From assembly GCA_030144725.1 (NCBI GenBank), contig JASKMD010000008.1, positions 21,081,593 to 21,145,592 of the forward strand: 64,000 nt of DNA. Direction: 5' to 3'. The translations under genes were made by a program, and so were the position numbers. Under the pieces are notes generated by a model. It saw only the letters and a program-made list of their open reading frames with translations, ran no database searches and had not been told where the DNA came from. This document shows, in pieces, positions 11,465-23,149 of this stretch (position 1 is the first letter of the stretch; each line of letters starts with the position of its first letter). Source of the stretch: Haematococcus lacustris (taxonomy: Eukaryota > Chlorophyta > Chlorophyceae > Chlamydomonadales > Haematococcaceae).

Positions 11465-11964
11465 NNNNNNNNNNNNNNNNNNNNNNNNNNNNNNNNNNNN
11501 NNNNNNNNNNNNNNNNNNNNNNNNNNNNNNNNNNNNNNNNNNNNNNNNNNNNNNNNNNNNNNNNNNNNNNNNNNNNNNNNNNNNNNNNNNNNNNNNNNNN
11601 NNNNNNNNNNNNNNNNNNNNNNNNNNNNNNNNNNNNNNNNNNNNNNNNNNNNNNNNNNNNNNNNNNNNNNNNNNNNNNNNNNNNNNNNNNNNNNNNNNNN
11701 NNNNNNNNNNNNNNNNNNNNNNNNNNNNNNNNNNNNNNNNNNNNNNNNNNNNNNNNNNNNNNNNNNNNNNNNNNNNNNNNNNNNNNNNNNNNNNNNNNNN
11801 NNNNNNNNNNNNNNNNNNNNNNNNNNNNNNNNNNNNNNNNNNNNNNNNNNNNNNNNNNNNNNNNNNNNNNNNNNNNNNNNNNNNNNNNNNNNNNNNNNNN
11901 NNNNNNNNNNNNNNNNNNNNNNNNNNNNNNNNNNNNNNNNNNNNNNNNNNNNNNNNNNNNNNNN
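11465..11964. other. Assembly gap of exactly 500 N
   Basis: A run of exactly 500 unknown bases is the placeholder size used for gaps of unknown length. Sequence on its two sides need not be adjacent in the genome. Confidence 0.99.
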
Positions 11965-12660
11965 CCACCACCTCCACCCCCACCACCACCACCACCACCA
12001 CCCCCACCCCCACCCCCACCCCCCACCCCCAACCCCACCCCAAGCTCCTCCCCCACCCCCACCCCCAGCTCCTGCCCCACCCCAATCCTTACCCCCACCC
12101 CCACCCCCACCCCCACCCCACCGCCACCCCCACCCCCACCCCCACCCCCACCGCCACCCCCATCCCCACCCCCACCCCCAACCCCACCACCACCACCTCC
12201 ACCCCCACCCCCACCACCCACCCCCACCCCCACCCCCACCCCCACCCCCACCCCCACCTCCACTCCCTTTGCCACCGCCACCGCCACCCCCACCGCCACC
12301 CCCACCCCCTACTCCACCGCCACCGCCACCCCCAACATCACCCTCACCCCCACCCCCACCCCCACCCCCACCCCCACCCCCACCCCCACCCCCACCCCCA
12401 CCCCCACCCCCACCCCCACCCCCACCCCCACCCCCACCCCCACCCCCACCCCCACCCCACCCCCACCCCACCGCCACCCCCACCCCCAACCCCAACCCCA
12501 ACCCCAACCCCTACTCCACCGCCACCGCCACCCCCCACCCTCACCACCAACCCCACCCCCTCCCCCACCGCTACCCCAACTGCCACCCCCATCGCCACTT
12601 CCACCCCCACTCCCACACCCACCTTCAACCCCTCTCCCTATGCCGCCGCCACCACCACCC
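11965..12660. repeat. CCCCCA/CCACCC microsatellite block
   Basis: These are nearly pure C-rich hexamer repeats (CCCCCA, CCACCG, CCCCAA variants) with only minor interruptions, directly after the gap. The His/Pro-rich and Gly/Trp-rich frames here are repeat translations. Confidence 0.95.
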
Positions 12661-12835
12661 CTAACCCTGTTTCTACCTGGTTAACAGGTTTCCTGGGTGC
12701 CTTCCAACTCATCTTTACCCCGCCCTCATATCCACATTCACCTCCCTCCGCCTACACCTCCCTCCCATCCCACCAAACACCTCCACCTCCTCCTCCCCCA
12801 CCACCACCACCACCACCATCTCCTCCACCTCCACT

Positions 12836-13023
12836 TCCGCCTTCTTCTCAACGTTTACCCCCCCCCCCCCACCTCCTCCCCCCCCCACCTCCTCCACCCC
12901 CACCTCCTCCCCCTCCCCCTCCCCCTCCCCCTCCCCCTCCCCCTCCCCCTCCCCCTCCCCCTCCCCCTCCCCCTCCCCCTCCCCCCTCCCCCTCCCCCTC
13001 CCCCTCCCCCTCCCCCTCCCCCT
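12836..13023. repeat. CTCCCC hexamer block
   Basis: A C-run (CCCCCCCCCC at 12857) is followed by about twenty copies of CTCCCC up to 13023. The segment 12661-12835 between the two blocks shows no gene. Confidence 0.95.
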
Positions 13024-13214
13024 TGAAAACTTGATAGCTGCTGCTTCACTGTTGTCTTCTCTAGCATTTCAGCCTCGCACCTCAGTGCACGTCGTCAGCT
13101 GCTACTCAAACGCATCCCATGCATGCACGGGTCACCCACAGCTATGCTGCCCAGCCTACACGTATCCGTGCTTGTGTAGGCCTCTAGCGGCAAGAGTGGC
13201 CAGCAGCTGCGACC

Positions 13215-13375
13215 GGGAGCAACCTGGCCTGACAATAGTGGACGTCGATGGCGCCCATGCAGAATGTGTGGAAGGTTTACTAAGCACAGACAGAACACCA
13301 CCCCTAGAGAGGGTCATATCGCCCAGCCTTTGCGTCATTGGTTGTTGCCCGCTGGGCCAAAGAGCGAGGTGCTGA
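13215..13375 (+). mobile_element. Remnant of a Fanzor-type element end
   Basis: The order GACAATAGTGG, GGCGCCCATGCAG, CCCCTAGAGAGGGTCAT and GTTGCCCGCTGGGC parallels 9790-9935 and 27640-27860, which follow Fanzor-like tails. No coding part is attached. The assignment rests on this shared order only. Confidence 0.4.
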
Positions 13376-13495
13376 CCTGCCGAAACAGTGTGCTGATTCA
13401 TGGTTCATGCTTGCCTGGCAAACTCGTGTCACACATTCGCCACAACCATGCATGCCTCAATCATGTAATCAAACAAACAGGGCAATGTTTATTCA

Positions 13496-15775
13496 GTCAA
13501 ATAAAACTAATTCAACAAGGAACAACATGTTTGTCTGTGGGTAATCTCGCTCCGCTACAATCCTATTGAAGCATCCTCGGAGACGGAGCGGCAATATTCA
13601 TTTAGTGTCTTGTGAGGTCAGATGCAGCTTCAGCTCAGCGCTCACGCTAACGTTGTAGCGGCCAAAGGGCGGACATCAGCACACGCCTCACGTGCTGCTA
13701 CGTCACTCTGGGCCCTCCCCTTGCACCAAAGCTGGTATGAGCAGTTGTCACCAGGAAGAAGAAGGAGGAAAAGAAGAAGAAGAATACTACTACAGGAGAC
13801 TAACATGCAGTAAGGGAGAAGCTTCTGCCTGGGGCGCGGCCTGCTCCCACCACAGGAGCACAGGAAGTAGGGACAGCAGCCCTCCGTGGCCTTACGCTCT
13901 GGGCAGTATTGAGGGCCCTAGCTTAGCTAGTGGTCGGCACAGTGGCGTCCTTGACCTGCAGCAGCTCACGGTCCCAGTTAGTTGACTCAGTGCCCAATAG
14001 CACCCAGCCAGCACCCTCCTCCTGGCCGAACCGGGCAGTCTCGCGAATGACCTGTAAGCAGCGAGGGGTGAGGGGCGAGCTGGCATGAGAGGGTAAGCTG
14101 CAGTTGCAGACCACTTCCCTATCGACGGCAAGGCGAGGAACAGGGCAAGGGCAGCAGCAGGCCCATGTGACTATGTGAAGCTATGGACAAAATAGGCAGC
14201 AGCAGCGGCGGCGGCAGAGGCGGCAGCAGCAGCAGCAGCAGCAATACCAATCACAGTCACAGAGGGAGCAACCAGAAAAGCCGCCTGCACATGAAACAAG
14301 ATCTGGCCTATCGGCCTGATGCCGCCCCACAGCCAGCTTGTGCAGTTTGCAATCCTGTGGAGAAGTCGCCCGGTGTGTTGCCTTACTTGCGTCTTTGGCG
14401 CGTCAATCTTTTTGCCGGTGTGCAGGTCATACACCTGCTTGATGCAGTACTGAATGTCCAGCAGCACCTCCGAGCCGTCTGCTGCTGCCCTCTGACCCAT
14501 GATCTGCAGCTTGGAGTAGTCTATCCAGGCTTGAGTGGTCTGCACACCCGCCAGCATGCACCCCAGCACGCAGCTGTTCATGACTGCAATGCAGCTTCCA
14601 GCAGGCACAGCAGCAGAGGCAGGCACAGCAGGCACAGCCTCCCAGGCAACTCAGCACCCAGGAGCAGCAGCGTGCAGAGCACCCTCAGGCCAGGAGGTAG
14701 AGCCACAGCCTGTAGTGCAGCTCACCTTGACATCCTGCTCAAAGGTGGTGGTCACCTTGCCATCACTGCTCACACTGCCCCTGCAGCACCCCAGCCAGCA
14801 ACGTGAAGGCACGCTGAGGCAGCTGAGCAATCTGCCACCCTGGTGGCATCAGGGAGGAGGTGAGCAGCAGACTGGACATCAGGCCACATTGTATACAGCA
14901 CATGGCTAGGGGTTGAAAACTAGTTTTTTTCCATACCGTCTTTTCTTGCTCTCATGCCATGCAGTGCTTTTGGTGGCTTCTTGACCCCACCCAGGGATGA
15001 CATGACAGGAGGCAATCACGTGCATACACGCATGGCGCAAGCCTCATGCCACCTCCATGCCATGGAGCTGTCCTGGTGGCCTGGCTGGCTGCCTGACCTG
15101 CGGGCTGGGTTGCTGGCAGCTGTGCTGCGCATGATCATCTTGTGGTGTGTCTTTAGGGCATATGCGGAGAAGCGGGCACGGAGGCACTGCTCAGCTGAGG
15201 TGGGTCTCTGGAGGCCTGCGCCATTCGCGCTCTCATGGAGGGGTGAGCAGCAGTCCTGGAACCAGCATGCAGCAAGCTACCAGGCTTTGTTTCACTGGAC
15301 AGCTGTATGATGGTTGGAGGAGGAGAAGGTAGCCAGGTCCCTGGTCTCTCTGGAGCTAACCACCCACAACTGACAGGCACAACGGTAGTTTATGTTCTTG
15401 CATGACACTGTGTATGGACTGAAGGTTTTTTTGGGTTTAGGTTGGGCCTTCTCCAGCCTGTGTCCCACGTCAATCATGACGATGCACCTTGTTCCATGTT
15501 AAGTGAGTTTGTGCCTGGATAGCCACAGAGGACAGACAGGGATGGGGACAGTGTTTGCTAGTGCAACGGGCTGGTAGCCATATAAGCGTAAAGCTGTTAG
15601 TTTTGATGGTGTGCCCAGTGGTCGGGGGGTTTGCCCCCGGAACGTGCCATCGACTTGGGGTTTGTGTTCATCAAGGGTGCGACCGAGGTTGCTTCAACAT
15701 GTTTGGAGTAGCTGAGTGAGATTACCCACAGTCCAACATGTTGTTCCTTGTTGAATGAGTTTTGTTGGCCTGGAT
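13496..15775. mobile_element. Candidate element bounded by about 80-bp inverted repeats
   Basis: The left end (13496-13580, containing TTCAACAAGGAACAACATGT and GTGGGTAATCTC) is matched in inverse orientation by 15690-15775. I could not identify a clear target duplication. The right side also has a direct repeat of about 45 bp (15487-15531 and 15740-15784, ending CTGGATAGCCACAGAG), which complicates the end definition. The interior carries a short spliced gene on the minus strand. Confidence 0.5.
13923..14780 (-). CDS. Unrecognised spliced gene, 3' exons
   Basis: Three minus-strand exons fit together: 14726-14780, 14387-14539 and 13923-14051, with GT-AG borders and consistent phases, ending at TAA. 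They encode SVSSDGKVTTTFEQDVK, then TTQAWIDYSKLQIMGQ with LLDIQYCIKQVYDLHTGKK, and finally VIRETARFGQEEGAGWVLL with NWDRELLQVKDATVP at the C-terminus. The composition is that of a normal soluble protein, without the low complexity of the surroundings. I do not recognise the family. Upstream exons were not found. It lies between the inverted repeats of the 13496-15775 element, so it may be a captured host gene. Confidence 0.5.
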
Positions 15776-16084
15776 AGCCACAGAGTGACCTGCTCCGACC
15801 TCTACTTCAAATGTTTGCCAGTAGCATATGCTTTGTGGGGAGCTTGCTGTTTGCCAGCAATAATGGGTGCACGGTCAGCAACGTAGTCGCAACAGACTTG
15901 GCGCCTGCTCCGTACCTTGTAGGGTAGGTCTGTGCCGCATGGACAGGGACGTGCCTTCTTTGATGTGCCTACAACAGGTTTGATGCCGAAGCCGCCACCA
16001 GTGGCACAGACGCACCGCGAGCGCCCATGCCTGGGATAGAGCGGACGATGGGCGCGTTCGAGGAGCAGCGGCCGTGAGCTAGCC
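15776..16084. other. Non-repeated segment left of the large inverted repeat
   Basis: A 95-codon minus-strand frame (15802-16089) has a Cys-containing patch (RPCPCGTDLPYK, VCCDYVADRA) but no recognised domain. Its first codons lie in the inverted repeat shared with 46.49 kb. No other gene is seen. Confidence 0.3.
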
Positions 16085-16274
16085 ATCATAAGAGATAACG
16101 CTCAGGATCACGGTAGGTCATGTAGAGCGTGCTTTCGAAACTTTGCGTCCGATGCGGACATGGCCTGCGAGTGGCGCTGGGTGTTCAAAGGAGGACGTCG
16201 AACTGCCTGGGGCATTAACTTGTGCAACTGGCCTAGAGTCTCGGCACCCGCATGCCTGGAGTCCATCTCATCTC

Positions 16275-16565
16275 AGGATCTCGTTACAGTCCCTGCACTG
16301 AGCTGTTCTTACGAGAACTTGACGATAACTGGGGCATTAACATGTGCAAGGCAGGCATGGCCAAGCAGGCTGACGACTCAGCCTGCCTGCTGAAGCACAG
16401 TAATGTGTGCCCCCTTTGTTGAGCTGTCATCAGCTCACAATTAGTGCATGTTTTGTCATGCCAACTCTACATCATAGCCCTCGAGTCAGGCAATAGTGTA
16501 GGTGGTAGGCGGCTCATGTGCCATGTGCACTGGGTTTACTCCACACAGCCCAATAACACTGTTTG
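16275..16565 (+). mobile_element. Internally deleted, non-autonomous Fanzor-like element
   Basis: The first about 90 bases (CCTGCACTGAGCTGTTCTTA through ATGTGCAAGGCAGGCATGGCC) match the 5' flank and N-terminal codons of the 43-46 kb Fanzor gene. They then join directly to that gene's last codons and stop (TAA at 16401), followed by the conserved 3' segment with the stem-loop GCATG-TTTTGT-CATGC (16446-16461). About 2.6 kb of coding sequence is missing compared with the corresponding place in the right arm. It is therefore the MITE-like form of the same insertion. Confidence 0.75.
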
Positions 16566-16581
16566 AGTCGGGTCTAGTTAG

Positions 16582-16637
16582 TGGCTGCTAGTGGCTGCTA
16601 GTGGCTGCTAGTGGCTGCTAGTGGCTGCTAGTGGCTG
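16582..16637. repeat. 10-bp tandem repeat GTGGCTGCTA
   Basis: There are five to six copies of GTGGCTGCTA directly after the Fanzor-type 3' segment. The right arm has about three copies at 43096-43130, so copy number changed after the arms duplicated. Confidence 0.9.
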
Positions 16638-16737
16638 CTTCTGATCCGGCTCAAATGGAGGCCCTAGTGAGGGACAAGAGGTCTGACGACTCAGGCGATG
16701 TCAACCACCGTCATCGCCATGCTTCTTTTCATGCGCG

Positions 16738-18562
16738 TCATGCAGCCCCCAACCACTGTGCAGCTGCCATAACATCTGCCATCGCAACTCCTTCCTCATC
16801 GTTGAGGTCTCCGGCGGTTTCGTCCAGCAAGCTGCCGGGCATCCACGTCAGTAGCTCCCAGTTGAGCCGGCAGGCGGTCTTTGGCACAGCGTGCTCCAGC
16901 ACCCGCTCCAGCAAAGGCTGCGGCAGTCGCCTGACGCAATGGGCAAAAGGGAAGGGTGGGCAAGGCATGGCTCCAGCCTGGTGGGCAGGTTGTGCACCTT
17001 CTTCATCCAGGGACTGTGCATAGCGGCGGTTGCATGAGCGATGTGAGGGGCTGTGTAGACACATGGGAGGGAGGCAGTGGCAGCAGTGGCACCCCTGAGG
17101 CAGCCCTGACCTGAGGTGGCTGTGGGCACCCGCCCGGCCATGCGCCCCTGCCAGCACCGCCATGCGAGCCGCAGCCCGCCCATGCCCCTCAGCCATGGCC
17201 ACCTGCAACGCCGCCAGCTGACCCGGCTCCACCAGCCCTGCACACACAGGCAGGCCACAGCTGCGTCTGGCCAACCGGCTGGCAGCTTTGCGGCAGCCCA
17301 TCTGTCTGCAGCCTGCCCCTGAGCAGGCAGAGCTGCAACCCGAGTGAGGTGAGAGGCACATCAGCCTGCCCAGGCACCAGCCTCTGTGTCATGAACAGCA
17401 AACCTGATTCGCCCCTACACACAATAGAAGACGACGAGGAAGACATAGAAGAACAAGACAAAGAAGATGATAATTACTCCGCCTGGGAATCAGCCTGCTG
17501 GCCCCCCGGCACACACACACACGCACCACCCTGATCCCCATCCCTCTTGGACCCTCCCTGCCGCCCTTCCGCACCCACAGCCTGCCCCAGGCAGCACTGC
17601 CCACCTGGGGGTGTGGCCAGGCATATCTCCCGCAGCCCAAGATGTGCCTGCAGGCCAGGGGGCGGCGGCAGAGGAGGGCTGGGCCAAGGGTCAGGTCAAG
17701 GCTGGGGCTAGGGGCAGGGGCTGGTGCCATACAGGCCACCAGCCCCGCACAACTAAATGTGTAAGCGCCGCACACAAGACGGGGTGAGGTGTGAGCCCAT
17801 CCCACTCTTGCCCCTCAGCAGCCGCCTGGCAGGGCCCATGTCTCAAAAGAGGCTGGAGGCCTAAGTGCACTTGGGCTAACCTGCACCCCTCAGCACCTGC
17901 CCTAGTGAGAGACGAGGGGCTGACCTGCGCCAGTTCAGCAAACGCCCTGAGCAGCTGCGCCCACAACGCCAGCAGCTGAGGTGTGCACACACCCCCTGGG
18001 CCTCTCTGTTGCAGCAGCTGGGCGTACAGGCAGGTCTTGGTGAGGGCCAGGCTGATGCGGGTGAGGTCGGGCTGGGACCTCAGGTGCTGCAGCAGCACGC
18101 ACAGAGCCGCCACCCCTGCGGCTGCCTCCGGCGAACCGCCTTGCCAAAAGGGCACTGCAAAGAGGCAGGGCAGATTGCACGAGGACCCACATACAATCCT
18201 ACCCACCGCGGCACCATCGCTAAACCTCACTCTGCTGCATGGCAGTGGTGGCACTGTCAGCAGCATGGGGTCCTACCAGGCCCATGCTGCTGCATGTGCC
18301 GGGTAACACACGGCAGCCATGTCTTTCGACCCTCAGGTCCCTGACCCACCCAACCACACCCCTCCAGCACTCCCACCTGAAATGTGCAGTTCCCGCAGCC
18401 CCTGCACCTGCTGGCACACTAGCGCCATCCCCGCCACTGCTGCGGGGGACGTCAACAGCACTGCCTGCGTCGGGGGTACCGACCAGTGTGGCAGCACCAG
18501 AGCTGCAGCTCCCATTATGGCAGCGTTGCGTGCCAGCGGTGACAGCTGCAAGCTCGCCCTGC
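16738..18562 (-). pseudogene. Five-exon leucine-rich gene fragment (left-arm copy)
   Basis: This is the inverted counterpart of 41179-42989, with the same exon order on the minus strand. Exon 1 starts at 18562. The last exon carries QPLLERVLEHAVPKTACRL and ends at a stop at 16738. Frames remain open. Small substitutions distinguish it from the right-arm copy, for example ERVLEH against ERVLEN. No start exon is present, so it is treated as a gene fragment carried by the repeat. Confidence 0.5.
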
Positions 18563-18814
18563 CTACAGGGGAAGGGGGTCAGGCTGGCTGCCTGACACAG
18601 CTGGCTGGCAGCCCGAGCCAGAGAGTCAGGGGTGATGAGGGCTGCGGCACGGTGTATGAGAGACCCGCCTCGCCCTGCAGCAACGCCACACTGCCACTGG
18701 GTGTGTGAGGCAGTGAGTGTGTAAGGGGGCGGCCCTGATGCTGGTTACAGGAATAGGTGGGTGCTGCCGCCGCTGCTAATGCTGTTGCTGGTCCCCTTTC
18801 GCTTCATTGTTGGA

Positions 18815-19433
18815 TCAGGGGCACAACTTGAAACTGTCAAGTGGCAAGCAAGGCAGTGATGGCGCACCCCCCGCACCTGTATGGTGAGGAAGCTGTCGCA
18901 GCCATTGCGAGTGTAAACTAGTGCAAGCTGCTTGCCTTGACATGCTTTCTGGGCATGTAGATATGGACTCTGTTCCGTTGATGCAGGATTGGCTCGTGCG
19001 GCTGTGACTCGCCAAGCGTGTTATGACCGGGTCCCTGGTAGCCCATGTCGGCTGGTGGTTGTGGGGGCCGACAGGAAGAGCCTCAAAGACAGAGATGCAT
19101 TCAGGCCCAAGGGTGTTCCGACGATGACGGATGCCTGCGCATTCATGCAGTATTGCACTGTAATTCGTCGTCGCTGTAGCATTACTAATGTACCCTTGCG
19201 GCAACACACCGCCACAATGTAGCTCCCATGCTTTGTCCGACCCTACGACGCGGCACCCGCATGCCGCACAAAATCGCTCTATGTGCGTTTGAGCTTTCCT
19301 CTTCATTGGACGTGCCAAAACCGTATGTATCCGTAGGCAGCCCAAGAACCGTAACAAAGTTTGTTGGTGGTTTGTAACAAAGAAGTACGTAGCATGTAAC
19401 ATAGAACTGATATGGCGCTGTGAGGGATAGGGG
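18815..19433. other. Arm segment with unassigned frames
   Basis: A 262-codon minus-strand frame (18815-19603) and an opposing 77-codon plus frame (18989-19222, RLVVVGADRKSLKDRDAFR) are both intact in the right arm too. That only reflects the recent duplication. No domain is recognised, so I cannot say which, if either, is coding. Confidence 0.3.
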
Positions 19434-20700
19434 ATGCAACGAAGCAGGCAGCATAAACGTAACCGTGATGCCTCGGACAGTGAAGTTGACCGTGAGCTCG
19501 ACGTCCAGCCTGAACCAAGCCGGGCGCAGCAGAACAAGAAGGCTTGTGGTGAAGCGCGCTGGGCACGTCGCAAGAATAATACATGGCACGCCAAGAAGTT
19601 CAAACTGCATACAGTGATTACCGGTGTGCGCTCCTCAATTAGAGGTGGGAGCGGTCGTGGCGTCCGAAGTGGTCGAGGTGCGGCTCGTCACGCAAATCAA
19701 GGCCGTGGCGGAGGCCTGCAGCATGAGGGCGCTGCTCGGGAGCTTGTTCTTGGGCCTCATGGTGCGCGGCTGGTAAACGCGGGTCGCTGTGCTTCCGGAC
19801 GGCCAGGAGGCCTTCGAAGGAATCCCAGCCGAGGCCGCGGTCATCCCCAACCTGGCTGAGCGGTACCTGCAGCTGTGTCGCGGTATGCCTCCTGTCAGCG
19901 AGCAGTCCCGGCACAGCGAAGATGTGGACGATGTGTTGACCGCGTACCCGGACCTCCGCGCCCGCCTTGACGCCGTTTCAGCTATCTTTACGACTACAAC
20001 ACCGTGGACGACGTTGGCAGTAAGCTGGAGACTAACTTTGCCAACAGCCTCACCGAGCTGTTCCCCCGCAGGCTTGAGCAAGCGGTGCCTCTGACTGGAG
20101 CTAGGGTCATCGCTGGCTCACACGAGCACCAGCGCCGCTTTGGGCTGCCCTTGGGTGGTAGGCCAGCCTGGACTGAGCATTAGCGCAGATGGGTGGCGCA
20201 GAGTGTGCAGGAGAAGGAGGTGACCTGGCTACAAGGTGTGGGTCAGGGTGCGGGTGGGGTGGAGCCTACTGAGGCCATGCGGTACGAGGTGGCCAGGCAG
20301 CGGAGGTTGCTGGGGCTGCGTCAGGGGGTGGTGGTGGACAAAGCCTGGCTGGAGAGGGGGGTCAACCGGGGCAACCTGTTGCGCCATGCAGTGGACACCG
20401 GCATACAGCTGGAGGAAGCCCACGTCAACTGGCAGGCGGACCGGGCGGACTGGAAGGCAGTTGGTGGGCAGCTCAACACAAGGCCCTACCGGCCCCCCTC
20501 CCCCTTTGTACTCACACCCAGCTGCAGCTGAAAGGCGCACCACATCAAGCTGGACACCCAGGCCATCTATGGCCTGATGCGTACTGCTGGCATGCTCCCA
20601 GCGGACGTCACCTCTTTGCCCAAGTTCAGGAATGGTGTGGCTGGCCCCAAGGACAGTGAGGTGAGTGAGTTTGGAGCTGGGCTGGCTGCACACTCGTCAG
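19434..20700 (+). pseudogene. Fanzor-like N-terminal half, degraded (left-arm copy)
   Basis: It starts with a basic, Asp/Glu/Gln-rich leader (MQRSRQHKRNRDASDSEVDR). Later segments align with the 45-kb copy: WLQGVGQGAGGVEPTEAMR...RRLLGLRQG with the CGYGINANSSELK...HRRLLGMKKQG region, LLRHAVDTGIQLEE with CRMRHAVHVCRWLE, and LDTQAIYGLMRTAGM with VDSRVLHGVCRQLGL. Several frame changes occur between these blocks. The piece ends at a probable donor after AAGGACAGTGAG. The catalytic half is missing here. Confidence 0.55.
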
Positions 20701-21239
20701 GCCGGAAGCAGCCCATCGCACCAATCGGCGGCCTCATCCGTGGAGAAATGAGTTAGAAAGATATCTCTTAAGCCATGGGGGTGCGGCCAATGGCGGGGGT
20801 GACCTGTTACATTTAGCAATGCCTTTTTGCCAACGAACTGAATTGATCAGATAATACACACGGTTAAAAATCGGACCATTCTCAGATTCGGTACATCAGT
20901 AAAAGTCAGAAAAGTTTGAAGCCCCAACCGCCAGCTCCGCCAGGCCGCAGCCGCACCCAGCCACAACTAACCGTTTACAGCACGTTGCGGGGCAGCCAAA
21001 GCGCTGGCTCCCTGCGCCCGCCCCCACCCCAACGCTGAACGCTCCTCAACTCGCAATGCAGCCAGGTAACCCACGCCGAGAGCGGGGCGCAGGCCATAAC
21101 ATAAAGTTCAGCACGAGCGGTGCTGCCCCGCAGCCAGCCCAGCCTATGCGAAGGCGAAGCCGCCCTGGTCAGCCTGCTCCCATGCGTGCATCTCAACGTG
21201 CAACCAACGACCAGCCGGAGCTCTAGGACCGCCGCATCC

Positions 21240-22212
21240 CAGCTCTGCCCCACCCCCTCCCAGCATCGCGTTGCCCCTCCCCTCCCTGCCCAGCCCTGCC
21301 CCACCCCCTCCCAGCCCTGCCCCAACCCCATCCCAGCCCTGCCCAGCTCTGCCCCACCCCCTCCCAGCCCTGCCCCAACCCCATCCCAGCCCTGCCTAGC
21401 CCTGCCCCACCCCCTCCCAGCCCTGCCCCACCCCCTCCCAGCATTGCGTTGCCCCTCCCCTCCCTGCCCAGCCCTGCCCCACCCCCTCCCAGCCCTGCCC
21501 CACCCCCTCCCAGCCCTGCCCCACCCCCTCCCAGCCCTGCCCTGCCCCTCCCCTCCCACTCTTGCCCCACCCCCTCCCAGCCTTGACCCACCCCTCCAAG
21601 CCCTGCCCTGCCCCTCCCCTCCCAGCCCTGCCCCACCCCCTACCAGCCCTGCCCTGCCCCTCCCCTCCCAGCCCTTCCCCACCCCCTCCCAACCCTGCCC
21701 CAACCCCATCCCAGCCCTGCCTAGCCCTGCCTCAACCCCCTCCCAGCCCTGCCCAGCCCTGCCCCACCCCCTCCCAACCCTGCCCCAACCCCATCCCAGC
21801 CCTGCCTAGCCCTGCCTCAACCCCCTCCCACCCAGCCCTGCCCAGCCCTGCCCCACCCCCTCCCAGCCCTGCCCCACCCCCTCCCAGCCCTGCCCCACCC
21901 CCTCCCAGCCTTGCGTTGCCCCTCCCCTCCCTGCCCTGCCCTGCCCCACCCCCTCCCAGCCCTGCCCCACCCCCTCCCAGCCCTGCCCCAACCCCTACCA
22001 GCCTTGCGTTGCCCCTCCCCTCCCTGCCCTGCCCTGCCCTGCCCCACCCCCTCCCATCCCTGCCCCACCCCCTCCCATCCCTGCCCCACCCCCTCCCAGC
22101 CCTGCCCCACCCCCTCCCAGCCTTGCGTTGCCCCTCCCTGCCCTGCCCTGCCCTGCCCTGCCCTGCCCTGCCCTGCCCTGCCCTGCCCTGCCCTGCCCTG
22201 CCCTGCCCAGCC
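21240..22212. repeat. C-rich 21-bp satellite and GCCCT run, left foldback arm
   Basis: About forty imperfect units of CAGCCCTGCCCCACCCCCTCC end in a run of CCCTG pentamers (22137-22206). The inverse copy is at 23265-24240. All long Pro/Ser or Gly/Arg frames in both arms are repeat translations. Confidence 0.95.
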
Positions 22213-22310
22213 CTGCCTGTTGGTGTGTGGCAGTGCAGGCTGCAGGTAGCAGCAGGCTGCAGGTGTGCTGCAGTGCATGAGCTGCAGCAGCAGCCTGCAG
22301 TGCATGTGCT

Positions 22311-23149
22311 GCAGTGCATGAGCAGCAGCAGCAGCAGCAGGCTGTAGGTGTGTGGCAGTCTTGTATTAGTCTTGTATTAGCAATCAGCAGCAACTTTGAG
22401 CCCATCTGAGAAGAATGTTGCATGGTACAAAAGCTGTCAAAAGGCTGTCATGAGCTTCCGTGGTGGTCATTAGCCGTGTATCCTCTTCACAAATGATACT
22501 TACGCCCCTTGTATGGACAACACCACCACGCGGTGATGCGCTAATGCTGCAAACGTGGTAGCCACCTGCTGCACACCCCCTTTGCATGTATGCATCACGG
22601 TCATGCTTAGCAAGTGCAGGCCTGGCAGTGATCCACACCCAATGTGTCACAGCTAGCTGGACTGCGGATGGTACCTATAGTGGAGGCTCACCAGATCCAG
22701 CCACATGCTAGGGTGTGGTGCGCCACATGCCCTTGTATGGACAACACCACCACGCGGTGATGCGCTAATGCTGCAAACGTGGTAGCCACCTGCTACATAC
22801 CCCCTTTGCATGTCACGGTCATGCTTAGCAAGTGCAGGCCTGGCAGTGATCCACACCAGATCCAACCATATGGCACCATGCGGTATTACATCGACGCTGC
22901 AACTGGCACGGTCAAGTGCGCTAGGTCTATTGTAGACTTTGATCGAGTTGCAATTGCCCATCACCGGGGAAACAGTCTTACACAACCAATGTGGTGTCCA
23001 TATGCGTCTACACAAGCAATGGCATGGTTAAACAACCGCGAAATTGCATGCCTTTGTTTGCATGGAGCTATCAGGACCACCGCAGACCATGCCAGATCTA
23101 TGCCTTGACATGAGCTTGCATGCAACCAGACACACACCGCACATGTTGC
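22311..23149. repeat. Foldback centre with a 125-bp direct duplication
   Basis: The block CCCTTGTATGGACAACACCA to GGCCTGGCAGTGATCCACAC occurs at about 22508-22640 and again at about 22731-22856. A 9-base difference (TGCATGTATGCATCACGG against TGCATGTCACGG) is the main change. No gene is visible. Confidence 0.85.

Noticed and set aside
11162..13034. Frames of 350-550 codons across the gap
   Set aside because: They contain 500 unknown bases and C-rich hexamer repeats only.
18815..19603. 262-codon minus frame kept in both large arms
   Set aside because: The arms are too similar for conservation to be informative and no domain is visible, so it is not called as a gene.
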